A stretch of 64,000 bases of DNA from Luteimonas salinisoli. Its GTDB lineage: Bacteria > Pseudomonadota > Gammaproteobacteria > Xanthomonadales > Xanthomonadaceae. How positions within the stretch are numbered: the stretch's first letter is position 1; each line of letters starts with the position of its first letter. Where the stretch lies: NCBI RefSeq assembly GCF_013425525.1, contig NZ_JACCKA010000082.1, forward strand, positions 40,596-104,595. The letters are read 5' to 3'. The translations under genes were made by a program, and so were the position numbers. This document shows, in pieces, positions 16,522-27,585 of this stretch. Under the pieces are notes generated by a model. That model was given only the letters and a program-made list of their open reading frames with translations, did no database searches and had not been told where the DNA came from.

Positions 16522-17724
16522 ATGCCCCTGACCCGTCGCTACAACGAGGCCCTGGACGAAATCCGCGAACAGGGACTGTTCAAGTCCGAGAGGATCATCA
16601 CCAGCCCCCAGTCGGCCGAGATCGAACTCGAGGGCGGGCGCCGCGTGCTGAACTTCTGCGCCAACAACTACCTGGGGCTGGCCGACCACCCCGACCTGAT
16701 CGCCGCCGCCAGGGAGGCGCTGGAATCGCACGGCTTCGGCATGGCCTCGGTGCGCTTCATCTGCGGTACCCAGGACCTGCACAAGCGCCTGGAGCGGACC
16801 ATCGCCGACTTCTTCGGCACCGAGGACGCGATCCTCTATGCAGCCTGCTTCGACGCCAACGGCGGGCTGTTCGAGCCGCTGCTGGGAGAGCAGGACGCGA
16901 TCGTCAGCGACGCGCTCAACCACGCCTCGATCATCGACGGCGTGCGCCTGTGCAAGGCGCGCCGCTACCGCTACGCCAATTGCGACATGGCCGACCTGGA
17001 GCGCCAGCTGCAGCAGGCCCGCGAGGACGGCGCCCGCAGCATCATGATCACCACCGACGGCGTGTTCTCGATGGACGGCTTCATCGCGCCGCTGGACGAG
17101 ATCGCCGCCCTGGCGCGGACCTACGACGCGATGGTGCACATCGACGAATGCCACGCCACCGGCTTTCTCGGCGCCACCGGACGCGGATCGGCCGAGGTGA
17201 AGGGCGTCATGGACCGCATCGACATCTTCACCGGCACCCTGGGCAAGGCGATGGGAGGCGCGATCGGCGGCTTCACCACCGCGCGGCGCGAAGTGGTGGA
17301 ACTGCTGCGCCAGCGCTCCCGCCCGTACCTGTTCTCCAATTCGCTGCCGCCGCACGTGGTCGCGGCCGGCATCCGCGCGTTCGAGATGCTGGACGCCGCG
17401 GCCGGGCTGCGCGAGCAACTGGCGACGAACACCGCCTACTTCCGCGAGCGGATGACCGCCGCCGGCTTCGACCTCAGGCCCGGCAGCCACCCGATCTGCC
17501 CGGTGATGCTGTACGACGCGCCGCTGGCGCAGCGCTTCGCCGAGCGCCTGCTCGAAGAGGGGATCTACGCGATCGGGTTCTTCTTCCCGGTGGTGCCGAA
17601 GGGCCAGGCGCGGATCCGCACCCAGATCTCGGCGGCGCATACGCGCGAGCATCTGGACAGGGCGATCGAGGCCTTCGTGGGCATCGGCCGGGAGCTGGGC
17701 GTGCTGGAACGCGCCGCCCCGTAA
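16522..17724 (+). CDS. kbl: 2-amino-3-ketobutyrate coenzyme A ligase
   Basis: 400-residue PLP enzyme of the alpha-oxoamine synthase family; it cleaves 2-amino-3-oxobutyrate with CoA to glycine and acetyl-CoA, completing the threonine route begun by Tdh. Family features in order: [27 protein letters not shown], the substrate-side [12 protein letters not shown] motif and the Schiff-base lysine in [12 protein letters not shown]. Length matches E. coli Kbl (398). ATG 16522 is supported by the conserved N-terminus. It has its own promoter region because it is cut off from tdh. Confidence 0.96.
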   Translation: MPLTRRYNEALDEIREQGLFKSERIITSPQSAEIELEGGRRVLNFCANNYLGLADHPDLIAAAREALESHGFGMASVRFICGTQDLHKRLERTIADFFGTEDAILYAACFDANGGLFEPLLGEQDAIVSDALNHASIIDGVRLCKARRYRYANCDMADLERQLQQAREDGARSIMITTDGVFSMDGFIAPLDEIAALARTYDAMVHIDECHATGFLGATGRGSAEVKGVMDRIDIFTGTLGKAMGGAIGGFTTARREVVELLRQRSRPYLFSNSLPPHVVAAGIRAFEMLDAAAGLREQLATNTAYFRERMTAAGFDLRPGSHPICPVMLYDAPLAQRFAERLLEEGIYAIGFFFPVVPKGQARIRTQISAAHTREHLDRAIEAFVGIGRELGVLERAAP

Positions 17725-17767
17725 GAGAGCGAGCCGCCGCTCGGCCGCCGCACCAGGCCTGCCGCGG

Positions 17768-18334
17768 TCAGGGCGTGGGCGCGGGCTCGTCGCTGCCGGC
17801 GGGCGCGGCCTCGGCGGGTTCGGGCGGTGCGGCTCCGGAGGGTGCGGCAGCGGCGCCTTCGATCGGCGGAGGCTCAGGGAGCGCGGCGGCGGCGGGCTTG
17901 GGCGCGCCGCGCGCCACGCGAACGCCGCGCGCCTTCATCCAGGCGTCGAATTCGTCGGCAGTCATCATCTTGCCGTCCTGGCTCATGTCGAAGCGCCAGG
18001 GGGTGTTGTCGTGCTCGGTCAACGGCTTGTAGACCGAGGGATCGAGCGGATCGACCGGGGTCGGCGCCGGCATCGCGCTGGCAATGTCGCGACAACCCTC
18101 GAGCCGCAGCCGCAGCAGCACCTGATCGACCGACTGGGACTCGTCGTAGGCATGCGACAGCACGCCCCCATGGGCGCCCAGCCGATAGCTCGGCGCGGCC
18201 AGCTCCGAGGACAGCGGCGCGAGCACCGTCGGGCGCAGCAGCGTCTGGGAGGCTGCAGGCGGCCGGGTGCAATCGGACGCGTGGCCGATCACCGGCAGGG
18301 CGAGCAGGAGCAGGAGGGTCTTGGCGGCGCGCAT
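17768..18334 (-). CDS. Exported protein with an EF-hand-like loop, unknown function
   Basis: 188 residues. A signal peptide (MRAAKTLLLLLALPVIGHASDC) suggests export, and the C-terminal 45 residues are Pro/Ala-rich low complexity. The middle part contains DMSQDGKMMTADEFDAW, which fits an EF-hand loop (acidic or oxygen ligands at positions 1, 3, 5 and Gly at 6) although position 12 is Asp rather than Glu. A single loop like this is suggestive only. The ATG at 18334 is clear. It is convergent with kbl and stands downstream of the OmpA-family gene's terminator. Confidence 0.6.
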   Translation of the reverse strand: MRAAKTLLLLLALPVIGHASDCTRPPAASQTLLRPTVLAPLSSELAAPSYRLGAHGGVLSHAYDESQSVDQVLLRLRLEGCRDIASAMPAPTPVDPLDPSVYKPLTEHDNTPWRFDMSQDGKMMTADEFDAWMKARGVRVARGAPKPAAAALPEPPPIEGAAAAPSGAAPPEPAEAAPAGSDEPAPTP

Positions 18335-18450
18335 GAGGGTCCCCGATTGCGAATGCGCATGAGTGTAGGCGCCTCAGGTTTGCGCCACAAGCCATTGTTT
18401 TGCTTGCCCAGCCCATTCACCTTGAATGCGCGCCCATCCGACCGGTCCAG

Positions 18451-18483
18451 AAAAAACGAAGCCCGGCACTGGGCCGGGCTTCG
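18451..18483 (-). terminator. Intrinsic terminator of the OmpA-family gene
   Basis: Perfect 11-bp stem (CGAAGCCCGGC and complement, 18457-18467 with 18473-18483) around a 5-nt loop. Read on the minus strand it is followed by six T residues (AAAAAA at 18451-18456 on plus). It sits 23 bp past the stop of the OmpA-family gene, as expected for its terminator. Confidence 0.92.
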
Positions 18484-18506
18484 TGGACTGCAGCGATGTC
18501 GGTCCG

Positions 18507-19652
18507 TCAGTTCTGGACGTTCATCTCGGTACGGCGGTTGCGTGCGCGACCTTCCGGATTGTCGGAACCATCCGGGTTGGTGTTCGGCGCGATCGGGCGG
18601 CTCTCGCCGTAACCGGTCGGGCCCACCAGGCGGCCGGCGTCGATGCCGTTGCTGGTGATGTAGTCGTACACGGTCCGGGCGCGGCGCTCGGACAGGCCCT
18701 GGTTGTACTCGTCGCTGCCCACCGAATCGGTGTGACCGGCGATCTCGACGCGCAGGTCGGGATAGCGGCGCAGGATCTCGATCGCCTCGTTGAGGATCTG
18801 CACGGCATCCGGACGCAGGGTGGACTTGTCGAAGTCGAAGTTCACGCCACGCAGGTCGATGGTGACCGGAACCGGGCAGCCGTCCGGACCGACGGTGGTG
18901 CCGGCCTGGGTGTCGGGGCAGCGGTCGTCGCAGTCGTTGACGCCGTCGCCGTCGCTGTCGCGATCGGCGCAGTTGTCGACCGGTGCCGGCGCCGGGGCGA
19001 CCGGGGCGGTCGGCTCCGGACCCAGCGGGATCACCACGCCGACCGAGGCCAGCATGTCGCCGAACCAGCTCTCTTCCTGGTTGTGCGGATACCCGTTCCA
19101 GTCGGTCGAGCCGTTGGCGGCGAAGCTGTCGTCGTTGAAGTCGGCGCGATAGGCCAGTTCGGCACGGACCGCGACGCGGTTGGTGAACGTGGTCTGCAGA
19201 CCGGCGCCGACCTTGGCGGCGAAGTTGCCGTCCTCGTTCTCGCCCGGCGAATTCGGGTTCGGGAAGGCGTCGAACTCCTCCTCACTGCGCTGATAGCCAA
19301 CGCCGAACAGGAGGTAGGGGTTCCAGGCGCGTCCCTCGGAGACGAAGTGGCGGCGGAAGTCGAACGAGATGCCGTACTGGCTCCAGTTCAGGTCGCTGTT
19401 GCCACCGACCACACCGCTGTCGAAGTTCGGGTTCTGATAGTTGAGTTCGCCGTCGATCGACCACACCGGGTTGAGGAACTTACCCAGCCCCAGCGTCACG
19501 AAGGGGGCATCGTTGGTGCGGCGGTCTTCGTCCTGGAAGTTGAAGCCCGCGGAACCGGTGATGTACCAGCGGTCGTCGAACTCCTGCGCATTGGCCGCCT
19601 GGGCAAGGCCCAGACCGCCCAGCAGCGCGGCACAGAGGAGTTTCTTTTTCAT
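18507..19652 (-). CDS. OmpA-family outer membrane protein
   Basis: 381 residues: signal peptide (KKLLCAALLGGLGLAQAANAQ), an N-terminal beta-barrel of about 190 residues with alternating aromatic strands, a linker with Asp-rich thrombospondin type 3-like repeats (DRDSDGDGVNDCDDRCPD), and a C-terminal OmpA peptidoglycan-binding domain (NFDFDKSTLRPDA, GHTDSVGSDEYN, LSERRA). It should tether outer membrane to the cell wall. Start ATG 19652 has AAGGAG nine bases ahead. A long leader and a dedicated strong terminator suggest an abundant single-gene transcript. Confidence 0.92.
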   Translation of the reverse strand: MKKKLLCAALLGGLGLAQAANAQEFDDRWYITGSAGFNFQDEDRRTNDAPFVTLGLGKFLNPVWSIDGELNYQNPNFDSGVVGGNSDLNWSQYGISFDFRRHFVSEGRAWNPYLLFGVGYQRSEEEFDAFPNPNSPGENEDGNFAAKVGAGLQTTFTNRVAVRAELAYRADFNDDSFAANGSTDWNGYPHNQEESWFGDMLASVGVVIPLGPEPTAPVAPAPAPVDNCADRDSDGDGVNDCDDRCPDTQAGTTVGPDGCPVPVTIDLRGVNFDFDKSTLRPDAVQILNEAIEILRRYPDLRVEIAGHTDSVGSDEYNQGLSERRARTVYDYITSNGIDAGRLVGPTGYGESRPIAPNTNPDGSDNPEGRARNRRTEMNVQN

Positions 19653-19774
19653 TCGTTCAGCTCCTTGATCAAGGGGGTAAAGCGGGACTGCACCCATTTC
19701 TTCTTCGAGGCGGCAGATCGCGCGCCTTCAGTTGGGTAGCCTAGAGTCAGCCGTGTGAAGACCTCGTTAACGCT

Positions 19775-19783
19775 AGCATAACA
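19775..19783 (-). promoter_or_regulatory. Candidate extended -10 promoter of the OmpA-family gene
   Basis: On the minus strand TGTTATGCT fits an extended -10 (TGn plus TATGCT). It would give a leader of about 115 nt, comparable to the long leaders known for ompA transcripts. The upstream DNA has TTGGAA, but at non-ideal spacing. Confidence 0.35.
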
Positions 19784-19819
19784 GTTGGGGACTTCCAAGC
19801 AGGAATCGCCCCCTCCTGT

Positions 19820-21259
19820 TCAGCTGCGGTAGAGCCCCAGGAAATCGGCGATCGGCAGCGCGTCCAGCGCGGCGGGATCGGCCGCCAGTTCCAGCAGGCG
19901 CTCGGCCTGACCGGCCGGAAGATGCTCGCGCAGCGCCGCCTCGACCTTGGCCATCAGCACCGGGATGCCCTCCGCGCGGCGGCGGCGGTGGCCGATCGGG
20001 TAGTCGATCGACACCTTGTCGGTGGACGACCCGTCCTCGAAGAACACCTGGACCGAGTTGCCGATATAGCGCTTTTCCGGGTCGAAGTAGTCCTGGGTGA
20101 ACTGCGGGTTCTCCCGCACTTCCATCCGCTCGCGCAGGGCGTCGATGCGCGGGTCCGCGGCCACGTCGTCGTTGTAGTCGGCGGCGGTCAGCCGGCCGAA
20201 AACGAGCGGCACGGCCACCATGTACTGGATGCAGTGGTCGCGGTCGGCGTAGTTGGCCAGCGGCCCGGTCTTGTCGATGATGCGCACCCCGGCCTCCTGG
20301 GTCTCGATCACGATCCGATCGATCTCGGCGACCCGCTCCTTTACCTGTTCATGCAGCCGCATCGCGCATTCCACCGCGGTCTGGGCATGGAACTCCGCCG
20401 GATAGCTGATCTTGAACAGCACGTTCTCCATCACATAGCTGCCGAACGGCCGTTCGAACTCGAAGGCCTTGCCGCCGAAGGCGATGTCGTAGAAGCCCCA
20501 GGTCTTCGCGCTGAGCGCACTCGGGTAGCCGACCACCTTCTTGTGCGCGGCGTTGATGGCATGGATCACCGCGCGGCGGCAGGCGTCGCCGGCGGCCCAG
20601 CTCTTGCGCGGCCCGGTGTTGGGGGCATGGCGGTAGGTGCGCAGCACCCCGTTGTCGATCCACGAATGCGAAACCGCGGTGACGACTTCGTCCTTGCCGC
20701 CACCCAGCATCGCCGTGGCCACCGCGGTGGAGGCCAGCCGCACCAGGATCACATGGTCGAGGCCGACGCGGTTGAACGAGTTGCGCAGCGCGTACCCGCC
20801 CTGGATCTCGTGGGCCTTGACCGCCCAGCCGAGCACGTCGCGCACGCTGATGTCCCGGCCCTCCTTGCGCGCCAGCCAGTCGGCCACCGCCAGGATGGTG
20901 CCGAGGTTGTCGGAAGGGTGCCCCCATTCCGCGGCCAGCCAGGTGTCGTTGAAATCGAGCCAGCGCACCAGGGTGCCGATGTTGAACGCGGCCTGGGCCG
21001 GGTCCAGCTCGAACGCGGTGCCGGGCACCCGCGCGCCGCCGGCGATCTCGCCCCCCGGAACCAGCGGACCGAGATGCTTGACGCAGTCCGGGAATTTCAT
21101 CGCCAGCATCGCGCACGCCAGCGAGTCCAGCAGCATGTAGCGCGCGGTGTCGTAGGCCTCCTGCGAGTCGATCCGGGTGTCGATCACGTAGTCCGCGATG
21201 TCGACCATCGGCGCATCGGGTTGGGGACGGGCGGCGGAGCGGATGTCGGCATGGCTCAT
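19820..21259 (-). CDS. prpD: 2-methylcitrate dehydratase
   Basis: 479-residue PrpD/MmgE family protein, which dehydrates 2-methylcitrate to 2-methyl-cis-aconitate in propionate breakdown. Family stretches seen include YMLLDSLACAMLA, GTLVRWLDFNDTWLAAEWGHPSDNLG, GKDEVVTAVSHSWIDN and RKSWAAGDACRRAV. The length matches E. coli PrpD (483). Start ATG 21259 (MSHADIRS) was chosen; sequence upstream of it in frame is low-complexity Arg-rich and not family-like. It is separated from prpB/prpC by 6-8 kb, and neither AcnD nor PrpF is near, so the PrpD route is the one used. Confidence 0.94.
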   Translation of the reverse strand: MSHADIRSAARPQPDAPMVDIADYVIDTRIDSQEAYDTARYMLLDSLACAMLAMKFPDCVKHLGPLVPGGEIAGGARVPGTAFELDPAQAAFNIGTLVRWLDFNDTWLAAEWGHPSDNLGTILAVADWLARKEGRDISVRDVLGWAVKAHEIQGGYALRNSFNRVGLDHVILVRLASTAVATAMLGGGKDEVVTAVSHSWIDNGVLRTYRHAPNTGPRKSWAAGDACRRAVIHAINAAHKKVVGYPSALSAKTWGFYDIAFGGKAFEFERPFGSYVMENVLFKISYPAEFHAQTAVECAMRLHEQVKERVAEIDRIVIETQEAGVRIIDKTGPLANYADRDHCIQYMVAVPLVFGRLTAADYNDDVAADPRIDALRERMEVRENPQFTQDYFDPEKRYIGNSVQVFFEDGSSTDKVSIDYPIGHRRRRAEGIPVLMAKVEAALREHLPAGQAERLLELAADPAALDALPIADFLGLYRS

Positions 21260-21398
21260 TCGGCGGGCTCGCTGGAGGGAGGGAAGCCCGCCATTTTGCC
21301 AGACCGGGCCCTCGCACCGTCGCCGGCGCGACGAACGGACGGAGCGACCGGCACCACCGTTCGGCCCGGCCTTCGGCGGCACGGCGCGGCGACCCGCG

Positions 21399-22313
21399 CT
21401 AGAGGATCCCCGCTTCCCACGGCGGTTCGGCGAATCTGTCCGCCAGGAACTCCACGAATGCGCGCACGCGCGGCGGCACCAGCCGCCGCTGCGGCATCAG
21501 TGCGTGGATGCCGGTTTCGGCAACCGGATGTTCCGGCAGCACGATGCGCAGGCGCCCGGCACGCAGATCGTCGCAGACATGCCAGAGCGATTGCATCGCG
21601 ATGCCCAGCCCGGCCACCGCCGCATCGCGCACCACTTCGCCGTAGTTGCTCTCCAGGCGGCCGCGTACCCGGACCGTGGTCCTGCCGCCGCCTCCCTCGG
21701 CCAGATTCCAGAGATCCTGCCGTCCGCGGCTGCCGACCAGCAGCACGCAGTCGTGCCGCGTCAGGTCCCCGGGCACCCCCGGCGCGCCGCGTCGACGCAG
21801 ATAGTCGGGCGAGGCGCACAGCACGCGCCGGTTGGCGGCCAGCCGGCGGGCGACCAGGCTGGAATCGTCGAGCGCACCGATGCGGATGGCCACGTCGTAG
21901 CCGGCGGTCACCAGGTCCTGCGCGCGGTCGTCGAGGTCGATGCTGAGCCTGACCGCAGGATGCCGCTCCAGGAATTCCGGCAGCAGCGGCGAGACGTACA
22001 AGCGACCGAACGAGGCCGAGGTGGTGACCCGCAGGTTGCCGGCGACCTCGGTGCCGGCCTGGCGCAGCCCGAGGGTCAAGGTTTCCAGGTCCTCGACCAG
22101 GGTCCGGCCCTGCTCTGCCAGCACTGCGCCCTCGGGGGTCGCATGCAGGCGCCGGGTGCTGCGATGCAGCAGACGCACGCCGAGGGCCTTCTCCAGCCGC
22201 TGCAGCCGTTGGCTGGCCTGCGCCGGCGACAGGTTCAGGTGGCGCGCGGCAGCGCTGATCGAACCCAGGTCCAGCACGCGGAGGAACAGGGAAATGTCGT
22301 CGATGCGGTCCAT
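21399..22313 (-). CDS. LysR-family transcriptional regulator
   Basis: 304 residues. An N-terminal winged helix-turn-helix (LFLRVLDLGSISAAARHLNLSPAQASQRLQRLE, residues about 8-40) is followed by a substrate-binding domain starting near NLRVTTSASFGRLYVSP. The pattern fits the aldehyde/quinone-linked LysR group often found beside oxidoreductases. Start is ATG 22313 (MDRIDDISLF); a TTG at 22319 would add two residues. It is divergent from the aldo/keto reductase gene and likely controls it through the direct repeat in the gap. Confidence 0.9.
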   Translation of the reverse strand: MDRIDDISLFLRVLDLGSISAAARHLNLSPAQASQRLQRLEKALGVRLLHRSTRRLHATPEGAVLAEQGRTLVEDLETLTLGLRQAGTEVAGNLRVTTSASFGRLYVSPLLPEFLERHPAVRLSIDLDDRAQDLVTAGYDVAIRIGALDDSSLVARRLAANRRVLCASPDYLRRRGAPGVPGDLTRHDCVLLVGSRGRQDLWNLAEGGGGRTTVRVRGRLESNYGEVVRDAAVAGLGIAMQSLWHVCDDLRAGRLRIVLPEHPVAETGIHALMPQRRLVPPRVRAFVEFLADRFAEPPWEAGIL

Positions 22314-22318
22314 TTTCA

Positions 22319-22341
22319 ATGATTCATTGAAGATGATTCAT
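22319..22341. promoter_or_regulatory. Direct repeat in the LysR/aldo-keto reductase gap, candidate operator
   Basis: ATGATTCAT occurs twice, 14 bp apart (22319-22327 and 22333-22341), just upstream of the regulator's ATG. AT-rich, precisely spaced repeats in a GC-rich genome at a divergent LysR promoter are typical of binding sites; here the location would favour autoregulation. Confidence 0.5.
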
Positions 22342-22466
22342 CATAACTCCGGTTTTCGAAGATGACCGTCATGCCCAGGCTGTGCCGTCCACACACGCGG
22401 CATCCCAGCCTCCCGCACCGCGCGTGCCGGAACGCCGTGCCCACGTCATCGACCCGGAGTCCACCC

Positions 22467-23498
22467 ATGGAATATCGTTTTCTCGGCGCGTCCGGCCTCA
22501 AGGTGCCGGCGCTCGGCTATGGCGCCGGCACGTTCGGCGGCAAGGGCCCGCTGTTCTCGGCTTGGGGCGATACCGATGCCGCGGAGGCCCGGCGGCTGAT
22601 CGACATCTGTCTCGAGGCCGGGGTCAACTTCTTCGACACCGCAGACGTGTACTCGGATGGCGCTTCCGAATCGATCCTCGGCGCCGCGATCAAGGGCCGG
22701 CGCGACCAAGTCCTGCTGTCGACCAAGACCGGCCTGCGATCCGGCGACGACCCGAACGCGGTCGGCGCCTCGCGTTTCCATCTGCTGCGCGCGGTGGACA
22801 GCGCCCTGCGCCGGCTCGGTACCGACTACATCGACTTGTTGCAGCTGCATGCGTTCGACGCCCGCACCCCGGTCGAGGAAACGCTTTCCGCGCTCGACGG
22901 ACTGGTGCGTGCCGGCAAGGTCCGCTATCTCGGCGCTTCCAACTTCTCGGGCTGGCAGCTGATGAAATCGCTGGCCGCGGCTGACCGGCTCGGCGCCCCC
23001 CGTTTTGTGGCCAACCAGGCCTACTACTCGCTGGTCGGTCGCGACTACGAATGGGAGCTGATGCCGCTCGGCATCGACCAGGGGCTCGGAGCCGTGGTCT
23101 GGAGCCCGCTCGGTTGGGGCCGCCTGACCGGAAAGATCCGCCGCGGCCAGTCGCTGCCGAACGGCAGCCGCCTGCGCGACACCGCAACCTTCGCGCCACC
23201 GGTCGACGACGAGCGCCTGTACACGGTGGTCGATGCACTCGACTCCGTGGCAGGCGAGTGCGGCAGGACGGTGCCGCAGGTGGCCCTGAACTGGCTGCTG
23301 CGCCGGCCCACGGTCTCGACGGTGCTGGTCGGCGCTCGGAACGAGACCCAGCTGCGGCAGAACCTCGGCGCGGTCGGGTGGGCACTGACGGCGGAACAGG
23401 TCGCGCGGCTCGATGCAGCCAGCACCGTGACGCCACCCTATCCCTACTACCCATACTGGAACGGGCAGTTCGCCGAACGCAGCCCGGCGCCGGTCTGA
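22467..23498 (+). CDS. Aldo/keto reductase
   Basis: 343-residue NADPH-dependent oxidoreductase with a TIM-barrel. The catalytic tetrad is visible: Asp and Tyr in FFDTADVYSDG, Lys in LLSTKTGL and His in LLQLHAFD. The C-terminal cofactor region (LVGARNETQLRQNLGAVGW) is family-like. Start ATG 22467 (MEYRFLGASGLKV) matches AKR N-termini; upstream in-frame sequence is not. It heads a plus-strand run with the dehydrogenase and fadH and is divergent from a LysR regulator. Substrate unknown; carbonyl detoxification is a reasonable guess. Confidence 0.93.
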   Translation: MEYRFLGASGLKVPALGYGAGTFGGKGPLFSAWGDTDAAEARRLIDICLEAGVNFFDTADVYSDGASESILGAAIKGRRDQVLLSTKTGLRSGDDPNAVGASRFHLLRAVDSALRRLGTDYIDLLQLHAFDARTPVEETLSALDGLVRAGKVRYLGASNFSGWQLMKSLAAADRLGAPRFVANQAYYSLVGRDYEWELMPLGIDQGLGAVVWSPLGWGRLTGKIRRGQSLPNGSRLRDTATFAPPVDDERLYTVVDALDSVAGECGRTVPQVALNWLLRRPTVSTVLVGARNETQLRQNLGAVGWALTAEQVARLDAASTVTPPYPYYPYWNGQFAERSPAPV

Positions 23499-23523
23499 TC
23501 CTTTTCCCTCGCGGAGCCCCTGC

Positions 23524-24546
23524 ATGAAAGCCGTCGCCCTCACCCGCTACCTGCCCATCGACGACCCGGGATCGCTGCTCGACGTCCAGCTGCCGAGGCC
23601 GGAGGCCACCGGACACGACCTGCTGGTCCGGGTGGAGGCGGTATCGGTCAATCCGGTCGACACCAAGGTGCGGGCCCCGAAGCCGCACGTGGAGGATGCG
23701 CCGAAGGTCCTGGGCTTCGACGGGGCCGGGGTGGTCGAGGCGACCGGCGACCGGGTCACGCGCTTCAGGCCGGGTGACGCCGTCTACCACGCCGGCGACA
23801 TCACTCGCCCCGGCAGCAATGCCGAGTTCCAGCTGGTCGACGAGCGCCTGCTCGCGCGCAAGCCGCGCACGCTCGACTTCGCCGACGCCGCGGCGCTGCC
23901 GCTGACCGCGCTGACCGCGTGGGAGCTGCTGTTCGAACGCATGCCCTACGACATCGACGGTGGCGGCGCCGGCCGTACGCTCCTGGTGATCGCCGGCGCC
24001 GGCGGCGTGGGCTCGATCGCGATCCAGCTGGCGCGCCTGGCCGGGTTCATCGTGATCGCCACCGCCTCGCGCAGCGAATCGGCCGACTGGTGCCGGGCGA
24101 TGGGCGCCGACCACGTGGTCGACCACCGCGAGTCGCTGGCAGCGGGGATCGGCAGGCTCGGCTTCGAACAGATCGACGCGGCGGTCAATTTCGCGGACAC
24201 CGACCGCTACTGGGAGGCGCTGGGTGCGCTGCTGGCACCGCAAGGCCACCTGGGGCTGATCGTGGAACCGCGCGGGCCACTGGACCTGGGCGGCCCGTAC
24301 AAGGAAAAGTGCATCGGCATCCACTGGGAATCGATGTTCGCCCGCTCGCGCTTCGCGACCGGCGACATGGACCGCCAAGGGCGGATCCTCGAGCGCGTCG
24401 CCGACCTGGTCGACACTGGAAGCCTCCGCGGGACCCGCAGCGCGACGCTCGGGCCGATCGACGCGGCCACTCTGCGCGAGGCGCACCGACGGCTGGAATC
24501 CGGCGCCACCATCGGCAAGCTGGTGGCGGCGGGATGGAGTGGGTGA
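23524..24546 (+). CDS. Zinc-independent alcohol dehydrogenase-like / quinone oxidoreductase
   Basis: 340-residue medium-chain dehydrogenase/reductase of the zeta-crystallin/quinone oxidoreductase type (ZADH group). SVNPVDTKVRAP replaces the zinc-binding segment, followed by GFDGAGVV and the NADPH loop IAGAGGVGSIAIQLA. Catalytic zinc ligands are absent, so quinone or enone reduction is more likely than alcohol oxidation. It starts 25 bp after the aldo/keto reductase stop and is presumably co-transcribed and controlled by the same LysR protein. Confidence 0.9.
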   Translation: MKAVALTRYLPIDDPGSLLDVQLPRPEATGHDLLVRVEAVSVNPVDTKVRAPKPHVEDAPKVLGFDGAGVVEATGDRVTRFRPGDAVYHAGDITRPGSNAEFQLVDERLLARKPRTLDFADAAALPLTALTAWELLFERMPYDIDGGGAGRTLLVIAGAGGVGSIAIQLARLAGFIVIATASRSESADWCRAMGADHVVDHRESLAAGIGRLGFEQIDAAVNFADTDRYWEALGALLAPQGHLGLIVEPRGPLDLGGPYKEKCIGIHWESMFARSRFATGDMDRQGRILERVADLVDTGSLRGTRSATLGPIDAATLREAHRRLESGATIGKLVAAGWSG

Positions 24547-26703
<2,157 letters not shown>

Positions 26704-27029
26704 GCGCCCCGGCGATGCCGGGCTCCTGCAAGTGCCTGATGCGGATCGGATTCCGGTCAAGTGCCGCGGCGATCCCCGTTCAGGAGACATTCCGAGATCG
26801 CCCCTTAGGGTGCGCGCACCTGACCCGCCGCCTGAATGCGGTGGGCACGGCCGGCCAGCCCAGCGCCCCGGCCACCCGGGGCCAAAGCGCCATAGAGCCG
26901 CTGCCCTTCTTGTCGCGAGCCATCGCGAGCGTCCGGTCCCGACCGGGCGCGCCCATTCGCCATGCCGGACCGCTCCGCCACCCCGGCGGCGTGCAAGCCC
27001 CGGCGCAACGGAGCAAGGAGTCCGACCCG
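26704..27029. other. 326-bp gap between fadH and the SleB-like gene
   Basis: Nothing firm. A short GC hairpin follows the fadH stop (CCCGGCGATGCCGGG) without a T-run. Reading frames here are not supported. The ribosome site for the next gene (AAGGAG, 27015-27020) is clear, so its promoter must be in this stretch. Confidence 0.5.
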
Positions 27030-27488
27030 ATGAAGCTGGCCTGGATCCTCTGGCTGACCTCGATCCTGCCGCAGCCCGCGGCCGATTCGCTGTGCCTGAG
27101 CACCACCCTGTACCTCGAGGCCCGCGACCAGTCGCCGCGCGGCCAGCAGGCCGTGGCCGAAGTGGCGCTGCGCCGCCAGGACAGCGGCCTGTGGGGCGAT
27201 TCGATGTGCGAGGTGGTGACCGCGCGCAAGCAGTTCGCCCCGACGATCGTCTCCCCCCGTACCCGCCTGGGCAATGCCGAGGCGTGGTCGCAGGCGGTCA
27301 CCGTGGCGATCGAGTCGCAGCGCAACTGGGCGCTGCCGCCCGGGGAGCGCAACGAGATCGTGCCCGGCGCCAGCCACTTCCTGGCCCATGCGATCGCCAG
27401 CCCGAGCTGGCGCAACGCCTATCAGGTGGCCACCATCGGCGACCACACCTTCCTGCGGGTGCAGTCGCTCCGGCCGCGCAAGTCGTAG
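27030..27488 (+). CDS. SleB-like cell wall hydrolase
   Basis: 152 residues of the Hydrolase_2/SleB family, which cleaves peptidoglycan. The family signature Glu is in TTLYLEARDQSPRGQQAVAEVAL, followed by CEVVTARKQFAP and PGASHFLAH. The N-terminus MKLAWILWLTSILPQPAADS looks like a weak signal or anchor, so the enzyme is probably exported. Start ATG 27030 is set by AAGGAG ten bases ahead. It is a single-domain version without the peptidoglycan-binding repeat found in spore SleB, so a housekeeping wall role is likely. Confidence 0.85.
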   Translation: MKLAWILWLTSILPQPAADSLCLSTTLYLEARDQSPRGQQAVAEVALRRQDSGLWGDSMCEVVTARKQFAPTIVSPRTRLGNAEAWSQAVTVAIESQRNWALPPGERNEIVPGASHFLAHAIASPSWRNAYQVATIGDHTFLRVQSLRPRKS

Positions 27489-27513
27489 CGCATCCGGCGA
27501 GGCCACCGAGCTA

Positions 27514-27545
27514 AAAGAAGGGCCGCGCGGTGCGCGGCCCTTCTC
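27514..27545. terminator. Bidirectional terminator between the SleB-like gene and prpC
   Basis: Perfect 13-bp stem (AGAAGGGCCGCGC and complement) with a 3-nt loop, positions 27517-27529 and 27533-27545. On the minus strand it continues in TTT, ending the prp operon 40 bp after prpC; on the plus strand it follows the convergent SleB-like gene by 30 bp. Confidence 0.85.
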
Positions 27546-27585
27546 TTCGTCTGCGTCGCGACACGCCCTGGGGCGCCCGTGTCCC

